DNA of 50,522 nucleotides from Brevundimonas vesicularis NBRC 12165 (GTDB taxonomy: Bacteria > Pseudomonadota > Alphaproteobacteria > Caulobacterales > Caulobacteraceae), in NCBI RefSeq assembly GCF_001592205.1, contig NZ_BCWM01000022.1, positions 1-50,522 on the forward strand. Reading direction: 5' to 3'. Below are positions 33,382-43,513 of this stretch, one piece after another (the stretch's first letter is position 1; each line of letters starts with the position of its first letter). A program made the translations under genes and the position numbers. Under the pieces are notes generated by a model, which made no database searches, had not been told where the DNA came from, and saw only the letters and a list, made by a program, of their open reading frames with translations.

Positions 33382-33941
33382 CGGCCACACGTGCATTCCC
33401 CGCACGCGCCATCCTCGCATGCGTTGTCCTGACGTTACTTTGACTTAAAGGATGACCCCCGTTTCTCATCCACCCATAACGAGAGTCCTTTGGTGATTTG
33501 ACCTTGCCCCGATGTTGGACCGGGCCTTGCCGGAACATCTCGGTGTCTAGGCGCCGGGCGGGCCATGGGCCAAAGCATTCCAAAGGTCGGGCCTCGGCTG
33601 ATGAACCCGCACACCCGTACTGGTATTTGTTTGTTGCACGGGGCTATCAAGATTGCGAGCCAGCCGCCGATGCGAGACCTTACGATCAAACTCTTGGGTA
33701 AGCTGGCGAAGGGGCCTGATTTGACGCGGTACAGGGCATCCCTCGCTATGCTTTTCCTGCGGCGCCGGACGTTCGTCGTTCCTCGGAAAATTGTGTCCCG
33801 AGCATCGTCGCCGGTCGGGAAACTGGCTCCCAAGGGGGCGCAAAGGCGGTTCGAACTCCCGAGCCAATAGCTAAGACCCACAGATCCAGGTCGGCGATCA
33901 CATGATCCCTCTCTGAGCGTCGGTTGTGGCGCGTCAGCCGA
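33382..33941 (+). other. 560-bp stretch without a recognisable gene
   Basis: Open frames of about 100 residues exist on both strands (for example 33565-33870 on the plus strand), but their residues look like chance translation: many Arg, Pro and Ser and no domain. I found no terminator after the serpin and no tRNA, although GGTTCGAAC near 33847 looks at first like a T-loop. It ends at the broken SDR gene. Confidence 0.45.
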
Positions 33942-34206
33942 TTACGCGGGCTGCCCGCCGCGGCCGGTTGCTGCGAAGATCTGGCCGGTGGAATAGCTGA
34001 GCGCGGCGTTGGCCGCGGCGACATCGAGGCCTGCGATCTCGGCGGGCTGGCAGGGGCGACCCAGCGGGCTCTGTGACCCAAAGCTCTGGAGCTTCTCGGG
34101 CGTGGCCCCGCCGCTGACCTGCAGCGGGGTCCAGGAGGGGCTTGGCGCCACGGCATTCACACGGATGCCTTTGGAGGCGAGTTGCTTGACCATGGACTTG
34201 GAATAA
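33942..34206 (-). pseudogene. Short-chain dehydrogenase, 3' fragment cut at the repeat
   Basis: About 85 residues of the end of an SDR remain: SKSMVKQLASKGIRVNAVAP, WTPLQVSGGATPEKL, then SPLGRPCQPAEIAG and STGQIFAATG at the C-terminus. The Rossmann start and catalytic Tyr are gone. The break is exactly at the GGAATAA that starts repeat copy 2, so insertion or recombination at that site removed the rest. Confidence 0.8.
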
Positions 34207-34370
34207 TTCGGGGCTCTCGCTACCTTTCGGTATCGCTTCCGAAAACCTCGACAAGCGCCTGACAACATTGTGAATTCTGACGAGACCCTTCGATATCTTT
34301 CGGAGGGTCTTTTTTCGTTTTACCGTCACTGGCGACGGTGTCGCCTCCTGTTGCGATGCCGGAATCTCCC
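34200..34370 (+). repeat. 171-bp direct repeat, copy 2 (copy 1 at 22518-22688)
   Basis: This starts at the truncated SDR, carries the same terminator, and is followed within 130 bases by an integrase start. Here the upstream core reads TTGGAATAATTC; the GAGTG part of the guaA-like end is not kept. Confidence 0.82.
34283..34315 (+). terminator. Rho-independent terminator in repeat copy 2
   Basis: AGACCCT and AGGGTCT flank the loop and are followed by TTTTTT. It insulates the integrase from upstream transcription. Confidence 0.72.
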
Positions 34371-34495
34371 TCGTACCGTCAGCCTCATCGCAAGGCGGTG
34401 ACGGTATTATTTTGGATCAACATATTGATCTTGAAGGAAAATACCGGTCGTGCATCGGGCAAATCCGCACTTGCTTGGATCGAGGTGTTTTTACC

Positions 34496-34696
34496 GTGCT
34501 TACTGACGTTGCACTGAAGAATTTGCGCCCGCAATCAAAGCCTTACAAGAGTACCGACAGGGACGGCTTGTATGTCTATGTCTCGCCCGGCGGAGCGATC
34601 TCGTTTCGCTACGACTATCGCTTCAACGGACGACGCGAGACGCTGACCCTGGGGCGGTACGGGCGCGGCGGATTGAGCCTCGCCCATCGCCGCTAA
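34496..34696 (+). pseudogene. P4-type tyrosine integrase, N-terminal fragment
   Basis: From GTG 34496 the frame reads VLTDVALKNLRPQSKPYKST, then DRDGLYVYVSPGGAISFRYDY, GRRETLTLGRYGRGGLSLA and a stop at 34694-34696. This is the arm-DNA-binding domain (DUF4102) of P4-type island integrases, about 66 of roughly 400 residues. The core-binding and catalytic domains are missing; the frame runs into a broken SDR gene at about 34686. An in-frame ATG at 34412 is an alternative start. The integrase is dead. Confidence 0.85.
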
Positions 34697-35179
34697 CGGC
34701 GGCACGGCACGCAGCTACGCGCTCGACGTCACCGACAAGTCGGCGGTCCAGTCCGTCGTCGCCGCAATCATCGCCGACTTCGGCCGCCTCGACGTGCTGA
34801 TCAACAACGCCGGGCTGATCCCGGCTTTCTTGAGCAGGGCAGCGGTCACATCATCAACTTGAGCTCGGTTGCGGGCATCAAGGTCTTCCCACCGGGCGGC
34901 ACGGTCTACTCCGGCACCAAGTTCGCCGTCAGCGCGATCAGCGAGGGCTTGCGCCACGAGGTGGGTGAAAAGGTCCGTGTCACGTCAATCGAGCCTGGAG
35001 CTGTCGAAAGCGATTTGAAGTTCACGACGTCTGGCACGGCTGCCGAGACGGTGCTCGACTTCTACAAGCAGGCCATCCCGGCGGCATCGGTGGCGCGTGC
35101 TATCGCGTTCGCTGTAGAACAACCTGATGACGTCGACGTCAACGCGATCGTCATCCGGCCGACCGCACAGCAGTTCTGA
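34686..35179 (+). pseudogene. Short-chain dehydrogenase with 5' truncation and internal deletion
   Basis: The left piece (to about 34825) reads IAANGGTARSYALDVTDKSA and GRLDVLINNAGLIP, carrying the NNAG motif. The frame then breaks, and the right piece reads GHIINLSSVAGIKVFPPGG, VYSGTKFAVSAISEGLRHEV and SIEPGAVESDL to the end VIRPTAQQF, carrying the catalytic Ser, Tyr and Lys. The Gly-rich nucleotide-binding start and about 40 residues between the pieces are missing. It is not a copy of the fragment at 33942. Confidence 0.82.
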
Positions 35180-35285
35180 TTTCGACGAGGAGGCAGGGCC
35201 GCGTGTGCTCCGCCTCCTAGGAACGTTCCGGCCCGTTTGACCGTTACTTTGCCAAATGATATCTGTCCGTTAACTTGAGGAGTCG

Positions 35286-35582
35286 ATGATGCCCAAACTT
35301 GCGCTGTATGTGCCACTGAAGGCCAAGCCCGGAAAAGAGCGCGATGTCGCCAATTTCCTGACCTCGGCATTGCCGCTCGTTCAAGCCGAGTCGGGCACTC
35401 TGACCTGGTATGCGATCGAGGAAGGTCCCGGTGCGTACGCGATCTTCGATACGTTCGACACAGAGGAGGATCGGCAGGCCCATCTTGACGGCAAGGTTGC
35501 CGCCGCGCTGATGGACAAGGCGGAAGAACTGTTCTCGGAACCGCCGCAGATTCACAAGTTCACCCTGCTGGCAGCGAAATAG
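35286..35582 (+). CDS. Antibiotic biosynthesis monooxygenase (ABM) domain protein
   Basis: This 98-residue protein has the dimeric alpha/beta-barrel ABM fold: LALYVPLKAKPGKERDVANFL, LTWYAIEEGPGAYAIFDTF and DEEDRQAHL-like EEDRQAHLDGKVAAALM. Relatives oxidise quinols or small aromatics without cofactors; the substrate here is unknown. TTGAGGAG lies just before the ATG, and a strong terminator lies about 100 bases after the stop. Confidence 0.85.
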   Translation: MMPKLALYVPLKAKPGKERDVANFLTSALPLVQAESGTLTWYAIEEGPGAYAIFDTFDTEEDRQAHLDGKVAAALMDKAEELFSEPPQIHKFTLLAAK

Positions 35583-36043
35583 CGGAGCGGTCGGCACCCC
35601 AAGCTGCCGTACGACTGCAAGGTTAGGGTCGCCTGCCCTCCGGAATGGACGGCCCGGCCGGCTCTGGAACTAAATAGAAGAATACGACAGGCCATCCGCG
35701 ATAGTGGATGGCCTTGTCTTTTGCGCTTATCCCACCTTTCGATGCTGCTGCTGATAGGTCGGCGTTGATGTGTTGCGTCATCATGGCACCGTTGGTTTCG
35801 CAGGACTTCTTGAGCACATCAATCTGCCGCTTTTTTAGACCGTCCTGGCCCAGACAATCGAAAAGCCGCCGTAAATCGATCCGAGAACTGCCGAACGGGA
35901 AGGAACCGCTCAGGCGCCAGGCGGTTTAGGAGACAGACATCGGTTCGGAAGATGCGATGCTATGCGCCTTTGCGCTGGTTCAGATCATGAGCAAGCTCTC
36001 GATTTGATGACGCCAGAGCAGAGCTACAAAAAGGAGAAAATCC
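35583..36043 (+). other. 461-bp intergenic region with a terminator and a doubtful remnant
   Basis: It holds the terminator at 35686-35722. On the minus strand, from about 35900 down to 35623, an open frame reads LFDCLGQDGLKKRQIDVLKK and TNGAMMTQHINADLSAA. It looks somewhat protein-like but belongs to no family I know and may be the end of a lost gene. The last 60 bases hold the leader of the fdhA gene. Confidence 0.45.
35686..35722 (+). terminator. Rho-independent terminator after the ABM gene
   Basis: GACAGGCCATCC pairs with GGATGGCCTTGTC (one bulged T) and is followed by TTTT. Confidence 0.8.
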
Positions 36044-37183
36044 GTGAAAGCTGTCGTGTACAACGGGCCCAAAGACGTTTCCGTCGATACCATCGATGAT
36101 CCCAAGATCGAAAAGCCCACCGATGTCATCATTCGGCTGACCACCACCAACATCTGCGGGTCCGACCTTCACATGTATGAGGGCCGTACCAGCTTTGAGA
36201 AGGGCAGGGTCTTTGGCCACGAAAACCTTGGCGAGGTCATCGAAGTCGGCGCCGCCGTGGATCATATCAAGAAGGGCGATCGCGTCTGCATGCCGTTCAA
36301 CGTCGGTTGCGGGTTCTGCGAAAATTGCGAACGCGGTTTGACTGGTTTTTGCCTCACGACCAACCCTGGAACCGCCGGCGCAGCGTATGGCTTTGCCGAA
36401 ATGGGTCCGTGGCAAGGCGGTCAGGCCGAGTTGATGCGCGTTCCTTATGCGGACTTCAATTGCCTTAAGTTGCCCCAGGACGCCGAAGAGAAGGAGGACG
36501 ACTATGTTATGCTCTCCGACATCTTCCCCACAGGTTGGCATGGCGTCGAACTGTCGGGTTTCCTGCCTGGTGAAAGCATCGCGATCTACGGCGCCGGTCC
36601 AGTCGGTTTGATGGCCGCGCACTCAGCCGAAATCCGCGGTGCCTCTCAGATCTTCGTGGTCGATTCCCATGATGATCGCCTGCAGCTGGCCGAGGCAATG
36701 GGCGCGATCCCGATCGACATGCGCAAGGGCGATCCCGCTCAGCAAATCCTTGACGCGACCGGCGGGCTAGGGACCGACCGGGGGGTCGAGGCGGTCGGAT
36801 ACCAGTGTTGCGATCGCCACGGCAAGGAGCGCAGCAATTACACGATGAACTGCCTCGTAAAAAGCACGAAGGCCACCGGCGGCATCGGCGTCGTCGGCGT
36901 GTTCATCCCGGAAGACCCGAATGCGCCTGACGATCTCCAGAAGGAAGGCAAGATGGCGTTCGACTTCGGCAATTTCTGGTTCAAGGGCCAGAAGATCGGT
37001 ACCGGCCAGTGCAATGTAAAGCACTACAACCGGCGACTGATGAAGCTGATCGAGCAAAACCGGGCTAATCCTGCCCAAATCATCTCGCACCGACTGCCGC
37101 TCGATCAGGCGCCAGACGCCTACAAGCATTTCGATGCGCGCGATGATGGATGGACAAAGGTCGTGCTTAAGCCGACCGCCTGA
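36044..37183 (+). CDS. fdhA: Glutathione-independent formaldehyde dehydrogenase (FdhA-type)
   Basis: This 379-residue zinc dehydrogenase starts at GTG 36044 behind AAAAAGGAG. Zinc ligands are in TTNICGSDLHMYEG and FGHENLG. The second metal cluster is CGFCENCERGLTGFC, and the nucleotide fold has IYGAGPVGLMAAHSAEI. It follows the Pseudomonas-type formaldehyde dismutase/dehydrogenase branch (GQGGQAE-like PWQGGQAELMRVPYADFN, GVEAVGYQ), which oxidises formaldehyde with tightly bound NAD. Neighbours (DJ-1/PfpI, FrmA, FrmR) fit aldehyde defence. Its GC content looks lower than that of the 8-22 kb genes. Confidence 0.87.
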   Translation: MKAVVYNGPKDVSVDTIDDPKIEKPTDVIIRLTTTNICGSDLHMYEGRTSFEKGRVFGHENLGEVIEVGAAVDHIKKGDRVCMPFNVGCGFCENCERGLTGFCLTTNPGTAGAAYGFAEMGPWQGGQAELMRVPYADFNCLKLPQDAEEKEDDYVMLSDIFPTGWHGVELSGFLPGESIAIYGAGPVGLMAAHSAEIRGASQIFVVDSHDDRLQLAEAMGAIPIDMRKGDPAQQILDATGGLGTDRGVEAVGYQCCDRHGKERSNYTMNCLVKSTKATGGIGVVGVFIPEDPNAPDDLQKEGKMAFDFGNFWFKGQKIGTGQCNVKHYNRRLMKLIEQNRANPAQIISHRLPLDQAPDAYKHFDARDDGWTKVVLKPTA

Positions 37184-37214
37184 CCTTAGTCTTCTCCGAA
37201 ATAGGGAATAAGTG

Positions 37215-37782
37215 ATGACGTTAGAGGGCAAATCAGTTGCCATTCTGATCGCACCCGCGGGACGGAAGAACCAGAGTTCTCGAAGCCCAAGCAAGCTGTC
37301 GAGGAGGCTGGCGGCAAAGTGACCGTGGTCAGTTTTGACCGGGCGAGGCTCACACGGTCAATAACGATCTCGACGAGGGCGGCAGCTATACTATCGACAG
37401 AGCATTTTCCGATGTCAGAGCCGACGATTTCGACGGACTAGTTGTGCCCGGAGGGACTGTCGGTGCCGACAAGCTGCGCGGCAGCGCCGAGGCAATTGAC
37501 TTCATCCGGGCTTTTTTCGATCAGAAAAAACCGGTTGCCGCGATATGCCATGCACCTTGGACATTGGTCGAGGCGGGCGTTCTTGAGGGTTGCACCTTGA
37601 CGTCCTACCCGACGCTGAAGGTCGATATCGAGAACGCCGGCGCTACATGGGCCGATGAGGAAGTCGTGGTCGCCAACGGCCTTGTGACCAGCCGCGACCC
37701 CGATGATTTACCCGCCTTCTGTGGCAAGCTCGTCGAGAAAATCGCGGAAGGTGCGGGCGCTGGGCCTGCGGCCTCGAATTAA
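37215..37782 (+). pseudogene. DJ-1/PfpI family protein, frameshifted twice
   Basis: Three frames give one protein of about 190 residues: MTLEGKSVAILIAP, then EFSKPKQAVEEAGGKVTVVSF, then HTVNNDLDEGG and LVVPGGTVGADKL. The nucleophile motif is AAICHAPWTLVEAGVL. Breaks near 37255 and 37339 are each repaired by adding one base (APRGTEEPEF and SFDPGEAHTV). PfpI/DJ-1 members include protein/nucleotide deglycases and glyoxalase III enzymes that deal with reactive carbonyls, which matches fdhA 31 bases upstream. Catalytic Cys and Glu regions are intact. Confidence 0.8.
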
Positions 37783-37842
37783 TACGGGACGGTTTCGACG
37801 AACCATGTGAGGGCGCGCTCCCTAGTGAAGGTCCTCACAAAC

Positions 37843-37883
37843 AGGCGTAGCGGATGGCCGACGATTGACTGTCCGCTACGCCT
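37843..37883 (+). repeat. Perfect 12-bp inverted repeat, 17-base spacer
   Basis: AGGCGTAGCGGA (37843-37854) and TCCGCTACGCCT (37872-37883). It lies between the convergent PfpI and uvrA genes. No T run follows on either side, so it may be a protein-binding site or a weak bidirectional terminator. Confidence 0.7.
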
Positions 37884-38040
37884 AGTATCAGACGAAAACG
37901 GCGCACTTCCGAGCACTCAATCCCCAAGCCGCGTGACCCGCGGTGACACCTCGCCGGCTCCCGTTTTCAGATTCGACCATTTCAGCGTGCGTACGTTGGA
38001 GATACGCCTGATCGAACGTGCGTCCTCCCAGGTTTACTAC

Positions 38041-40701
38041 CTACAGCGCCGCTTTGAGATAGGGGGCGGTGAGACTGCCTTCTGCTTCCGCAACGACGCC
38101 AGGGACGCCGCTGGCAACGATACGGCCGCCATCTTCCCCAGCCCCCGGTCCCAGATCGATGAGCCAGTCCACCTGCGTGATGGCGCGCATGTCATGTTCG
38201 ACGACGACGACGGTATTGCCAGCGTCAACGAGGCCCTGCAGGTGTTGCATCAGCCGGTCGGCATCGGAGGGGTGAAGCCCCGAAGTGGGCTCGTCGAGGA
38301 TGTAGATCGTGTTGCCGCGCTGGGCGCGTTGCAGTTCAGCCGCCAGCTTGATGCGCTGCGCCTCCCCGCCAGACAGCTCGGTCGCAGGCTGTCCGAGCCT
38401 CAGATAGCCAAGACCGATCTCCCGCAACACGTCGAGGGAGCGCATCACAGATGCCTCGCCAGCGAAGAAATCGCACGCGTCGTCGACCGTCAGTTCGAGC
38501 ACCTGGGCGATATTGCGCCCGTTCCATTCGACTTCGAGCGTTTGCGGGTTGTAGCGAGAGCCATGACAGGTCGAGCACGGGGCAAAAACGCTCGGCAGGA
38601 ACAGCAGCTCCACCATGACGTATCCCTCGCCCTCGCACACAGGGCAGCGGCCTTGCGCGACGTTGAACGAGAACCTTCCCGGGCTGTAGTGCCGCCGGCG
38701 GGCGAGCGGCGTATCAGCGAAGATCCGTCGCACATTGTCGAACATGCCGCTGTAGGTGGATAGGTTCGAGCGCGGCGTGCGGCCGATCGGTTTCTGATCG
38801 ACCCGCACCAGCCTGCGAACATGCTCCATGCCTGCGACAATGCGTCCTTCAGTGTCGTTCTGCGCAACATCGAGCAGCGGATCGATATCCTCCTCCTCGG
38901 CCACGGGGGAGCCGCCGAGGTGTTCCGTGACGAGCTCGGGCAGCGCCTGACTGACAAGACTGGATTTACCCGATCCCGAAACGCCGGTGACAGCGGTGAA
39001 GCAGCCGATGGGAAACTCGACGTCGAGACCATGGAGATTGTTCCGCCTGATCCCTTCCAGGCGTAGCCATGCCTTGGGATCGCGCGGTGTGCGCTCACTG
39101 CGGAACGGCTCTGCGAACAGGTAGCGGCGGGTGATCGAATTCTCGACGTCGGCAAGCCCCTCTATCGGCCCGCTGTAGAGGACTTCACCGCCCTTTTCCC
39201 CGGCTCCTGGCCCGACATCGACGAGCCATTCCGCGCGGCGGATCACGTCGAGATCATGTTCGACGACGAACAAAGAGTTGCCCGCCGCCTTGAGACGCTC
39301 GAGGATGGTGAGCAAGGCTTCGCCATCTGCCGGGTGCAACCCTGCCGAAGGCTCGTCAAGCACATAGACCACGCCGAAAAGCTGTGACGACAATTGCGTG
39401 GCAAGCCGCAAGCGCTGCAACTCTCCGGAGGAGAGCGTCGGCGTGCTGCGGTCGAGCGAAATGTAGCCAAGGCCAAGATCGATCAGCGCCTCGAGCCGCT
39501 CGATCAATTCGCAGGCAAGGCGTTGGGCGGCGATCCGCTTCTCGTCGGAGAGATTGGACGTGCGGCGCACGTCGGGCGCGCTCTTGTGCGCAGAGCCGCC
39601 CGCCGCAACCCGTTGTTTGACCGCTGCATCGCGGGCCGCTTCTTCCAGAACATGGCCCTTTGAGGGGGCTGAGACCGCCCCATACGCGCCATGCGCGACG
39701 GGCATCAGCAAGTCCTTCAGCTTGAGCACCGTCAGGTCGCCGAACTCGGCAATGTCGAGGCCGGCGAATTTGACTGACAGGGCTTCGCGCTTCAGGCGCT
39801 TGCCGTCGCAGGTCGGGCAATCGCGGCCGATGATATATTGCGAGACGCGCTTCTTCATCAGCGCGCTTTTCGTGTTGGCGAAGGTTTCCAGCACATAGCG
39901 GCGCGCGCCGGTGAAGGTGCCCTGGTAGCTCGGTTCCATGCGGCGCTTCAGCGCCACGCGGGTCTGTTCGGGCGTCAGACCCGCATAGACCGGCACCGTC
40001 GGCGCCTCTTCAGTGAAGAGGATCCAGTCGCGATCCTTTTTCGGCAGGTCGCGCCACGGCGTATCGACGTCATAGCCGAGTGACACGAGGATATCGCGCA
40101 GGTTCTGGCCATGCCATGCCGCCGGCCAGGCGGCGACTGCGCGTTCCCGGATCGTCAGCGTGTCGTCGGGCACCATCGTTTCTTCGGTCGCGTCATAGAC
40201 GCGCCCGATGCCGTGACAGGTCGGACAGGCCCCCGCGACCGTGTTGGGGGAGAAATCCTCCGCATAGAGCATCGGCTGATGGCGCGGATATTCGCCGACG
40301 CGCGAATAGAGCATCCGCACCAGGCTGGAGAGCGTCGTCACGCTGCCGACCGAGGATCGCGCGTTGGCCGAGCCGCGCTGCTGCTGCAACGCCACCGCAG
40401 GCGGCAAACCGTCGATCGCGTCGACCTCCGGCACGCCGGCCTGGTCGATCAGGCGACGGGCATAGGGCGCAACCGATTCCAGATAACGCCGCTGGGCTTC
40501 GGCATAAAGGGTGCCGAACGCGAGCGATGACTTGCCCGAGCCCGATATGCCGGTGAACACCACGAAGGCGTCGCGCGGTACATCGACGTCAATATTTTTG
40601 AGGTTATTCTGGCGCGCGCCGCGAACCTGCACGCAAGCGGGCGGCCCCGTATGCCCATGATCGGTGGCCGGCGTCGTCGCGTGAATATCCTTGCTCTTCA
40701 A
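38041..40701 (-). CDS. uvrA: Class II UvrA (UvrA2-like) excinuclease ATPase
   Basis: This 886-residue protein has two ABC ATPase halves: Walker [16 protein letters not shown] and [15 protein letters not shown], and signatures [15 protein letters not shown] and [15 protein letters not shown]. Zinc motifs are [18 protein letters not shown] and CPVCEGEGY with CSTCHGSRY. Between [20 protein letters not shown] and the first zinc motif the UvrB-binding domain is missing, the mark of UvrA2, which is linked to tolerance of DNA-damaging compounds. It probably starts at TTG 40699-40701 behind GGAAG. It sits inside the formaldehyde block, which suggests a role against adducts. Confidence 0.9.
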   Translation of the reverse strand: MKSKDIHATTPATDHGHTGPPACVQVRGARQNNLKNIDVDVPRDAFVVFTGISGSGKSSLAFGTLYAEAQRRYLESVAPYARRLIDQAGVPEVDAIDGLPPAVALQQQRGSANARSSVGSVTTLSSLVRMLYSRVGEYPRHQPMLYAEDFSPNTVAGACPTCHGIGRVYDATEETMVPDDTLTIRERAVAAWPAAWHGQNLRDILVSLGYDVDTPWRDLPKKDRDWILFTEEAPTVPVYAGLTPEQTRVALKRRMEPSYQGTFTGARRYVLETFANTKSALMKKRVSQYIIGRDCPTCDGKRLKREALSVKFAGLDIAEFGDLTVLKLKDLLMPVAHGAYGAVSAPSKGHVLEEAARDAAVKQRVAAGGSAHKSAPDVRRTSNLSDEKRIAAQRLACELIERLEALIDLGLGYISLDRSTPTLSSGELQRLRLATQLSSQLFGVVYVLDEPSAGLHPADGEALLTILERLKAAGNSLFVVEHDLDVIRRAEWLVDVGPGAGEKGGEVLYSGPIEGLADVENSITRRYLFAEPFRSERTPRDPKAWLRLEGIRRNNLHGLDVEFPIGCFTAVTGVSGSGKSSLVSQALPELVTEHLGGSPVAEEEDIDPLLDVAQNDTEGRIVAGMEHVRRLVRVDQKPIGRTPRSNLSTYSGMFDNVRRIFADTPLARRRHYSPGRFSFNVAQGRCPVCEGEGYVMVELLFLPSVFAPCSTCHGSRYNPQTLEVEWNGRNIAQVLELTVDDACDFFAGEASVMRSLDVLREIGLGYLRLGQPATELSGGEAQRIKLAAELQRAQRGNTIYILDEPTSGLHPSDADRLMQHLQGLVDAGNTVVVVEHDMRAITQVDWLIDLGPGAGEDGGRIVASGVPGVVAEAEGSLTAPYLKAAL

Positions 40702-40964
40702 TTCAGTCTTCCTGCCCTATACGCCTGTGCGGCCCGTGGTTCATCACAGTCGGGTACAGATGAATGCATTTCCGACTCAATACATCCAACGGCCAGGCTG
40801 GCCCGATGTTCGGCACCTTTGAAATATTTTTCCAGCACTAGACAAAGGTTGCGACAAAACCACTTTCCCGTTGGGTCGCGCGACGAGGCCACACACACTC
40901 CGGCGGTAAGCGCCTGGGCCAAGCGGCCCTGGTCCGTGCCGCTATCGGCATGTAACGACCGCAC
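40698..40964 (-). CDS. Possible small upstream gene coupled to uvrA
   Basis: An 88-residue frame from ATG 40964 ends in TGA that overlaps the TTG start of uvrA (TTGA). Residues include RLAQALTAGVCVASSRDPTG, KWFCRNLCLVLEKYF and LAVGCIESEM. I recognise no family, and base use does not clearly support coding. The overlap is the main argument. It could also be leader sequence. Confidence 0.3.
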   Translation of the reverse strand: MRSLHADSGTDQGRLAQALTAGVCVASSRDPTGKWFCRNLCLVLEKYFKGAEHRASLAVGCIESEMHSSVPDCDEPRAAQAYRAGRLN

Positions 40965-41093
40965 TTCGGCGCTTGTTACCGCATCGCGACGCGTTGCCCA
41001 TTTGCCAGAGCGCGCGTCATCATGGCCGGGGTCGAGCCATGATGACGGCCGAGTTGTCGATCCGAGCGCCTCGCGCCGCTTCTGATCGACGGG
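40965..41093 (-). other. Intergenic sequence between frmA and the uvrA leader
   Basis: With the doubtful small frame before uvrA, the gap 40702-41093 holds no firm gene. I see no terminator after frmA and no clear promoter for uvrA; ATGATGACG-type words near 41040 form only short, imperfect repeats. Confidence 0.35.
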
Positions 41094-42215
<1,122 letters not shown>

Positions 42216-42277
42216 TCATGAGTTAAACTGATTGCTGGTGCGAGGCCGTTGCGTCAGCGCAAGTCGTCGACACCCTC

Positions 42278-42318
42278 ATACTGCCAGGGAGTATCTTTAT
42301 CATACTCCCTGGCAGTAT
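42278..42318 (-). promoter_or_regulatory. FrmR-type operator: perfect 17-bp inverted repeat before frmA
   Basis: ATACTGCCAGGGAGTAT (42278-42294) and its exact inverse ATACTCCCTGGCAGTAT (42302-42318) are separated by 7 bases. Each arm is itself of the form ATACT-N7-AGTAT, the layout of CsoR/RcnR/FrmR sites (TACT, G/C tract, AGTA). The two arms could hold two FrmR tetramers and block an frmA promoter. Confidence 0.8.
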
Positions 42319-42416
42319 ACAACATGTGTCCTAACGAGGATCTCAAACCCGGGAAGGCAGCAGGGGCTGGCTTCTAGGTGCGGGAGAACACGAGCAAGAA
42401 AATGAGCCTGAAATTG

Positions 42417-42707
42417 TCATTTAAGATAGGTACGCAGAATCTTCATTATGCCCTCCACGCCGTCATCGTGATCGCCACCTGCGCCTCTGACGGCCCGATC
42501 TGCGCCCGCACCGAATGTTTCCCTGAGATGACTCTGCATCACTTCTGCCATCAGTCCATTTGTCGCACCACGCATGGCGACAATTTGCTGCAGCAGGGGA
42601 GTGCAATCGGCCCCGGCTTCGATCGCGCGTTCCAGAGCGTCCGCCTGGCCCTTGATACGCCGCAAGCGTGTGATGGCTCGCTTTTTGTCCTCTGATGAAT
42701 GTGGCAT
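42417..42707 (-). CDS. frmR: Formaldehyde-responsive repressor FrmR (CsoR/RcnR family)
   Basis: This 96-residue all-helical repressor begins MPHSSEDKKRAITRLRRIKGQ. It has Pro2 and Cys35 (AGADCTP), the two residues that formaldehyde cross-links in known FrmR proteins to release DNA. The rest, RGATNGLMAEVMQSHL, matches the family. It represses itself and frmA. The gap to frmA (213 bases) holds a perfect inverted repeat, and a similar half-site lies 28 bases before frmR. A Gly/Asp insert (AGGDHDDG) near the end is longer than in E. coli. Confidence 0.93.
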   Translation of the reverse strand: MPHSSEDKKRAITRLRRIKGQADALERAIEAGADCTPLLQQIVAMRGATNGLMAEVMQSHLRETFGAGADRAVRGAGGDHDDGVEGIMKILRTYLK

Positions 42708-42734
42708 CGCGTTTTCCCGAGAAATCGCTTCAGC

Positions 42735-42755
42735 ATACTATACAGGGGGAGAGTT
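42735..42755 (-). promoter_or_regulatory. Second FrmR-type site upstream of frmR
   Basis: ATACTATACAGGGGGAGAGT-like sequence: ATACT at 42735-42739 followed by a G tract and AGAGT. It resembles the arms of the operator at 42278 but is imperfect. Its place just before frmR suggests autorepression. Confidence 0.5.
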
Positions 42756-42993
42756 TCAATCCTGTCCAGAGGCTGGCGCTTCTGTAATCAGGCGAGGTTC
42801 CCTGGCCAATCTCCAAATTCGCCCCCAGATCGGGCAGGCATAGCCGCCATGTTGCCCTGAGACAGGTCTGGCACGCGGACGAGGAGCATCATGCTCTCAA
42901 GCCTGCGCCACAAGCAACGACGGCATGCGCGCTTAGGGTCCGATCCTGTGTCTGGGAGGGGGGAGCCATCGCTCGCTCCCCCGGGTTTGCCGG

Positions 42994-43047
42994 TCAGACC
43001 GTAACGACGACCTTGCCGATCTGGTCGTTCGATTCGAGGAAGCGCCG
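42994..43047 (-). pseudogene. 3' end of a zinc-type quinone oxidoreductase
   Basis: The last 17 residues before the stop at 42994 read RRFLESNDQIGKVVVTV. That is the usual C-terminus of NADPH:quinone oxidoreductase-like MDR proteins. Nothing else of the gene is present; the sequence to the right is the end region of the second alpA gene. It is a junction scar. Confidence 0.6.
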
Positions 43048-43066
43048 GCTCCTCCATACCGTCTGG

Positions 43067-43359
43067 CTATCCCTGAGACGGCTGCTCCCCGTTTCGATCC
43101 GCGTCTCTGACGGGGCGCGAAATACGCTTGCGGACGTCTGGAGGCGCGGCGCGGTGGATCGGCGTGGTGCGGCGGAGGAGAAGCCAGGCCTCCACCTCGG
43201 CAAGATCCCAGACGACGCAGCGAGGGGTGAGGAGGAAACGGCGAGGAAACTGACCCCGCTTTTCCATTTCCCAGATGGTGCTGTCGCGAGGGGCACCATC
43301 TGGTGGAGTTGAGGCTTCTTGATCGTGCGCTTGAGCGGCGGCGGGTCGGTGCTGGCCAT
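43067..43359 (-). pseudogene. Second AlpA-family regulator, frameshifted
   Basis: The start frame gives MASTDPPPLKRTIKKPQLHQ and MVPLA. One base is missing near 43285, and the next frame continues DSTIWEMEKRGQFPRRFLLT, PRCVVWDLAEVEAWLLLRR and a Pro/Arg tail. The product would be about 97 residues and closely matches the gene at 22758 in both residues and bases. It shows that a second island end was here. The missing base may be a sequencing error. Confidence 0.82.
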
Positions 43360-43513
43360 GTCTCGTCTCCTCGATTTGCCTTTGAAGAATCGAACCCGAT
43401 AGGCGGCGAAGGCGAAACCCGTAGGCCTGCGGCCGCCATCTCCACGGTGGCGCCCTTCCTGCAGCAGGGGGAGCGGGGCTTGTCTGAGGGCTCGCGTGCG
43501 CTACGACAGCCCC

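Noticed and set aside
32140..33420. Long open frame antisense to the serpin gene
   Set aside because: It is a high-GC shadow: residues are Arg/Gly/Asp-rich without domains, while the plus strand encodes a full serpin.
33840..33870. GGTTCGAAC followed by CCCGAGCCA, like the 3' end of a tRNA
   Set aside because: The five-base stem around the loop does not pair and no matching acceptor or anticodon arm is found upstream.
33565..33870. 101-residue open frame after the serpin
   Set aside because: No ribosome site, no domain and chance-like residues; an equally long frame exists on the other strand.
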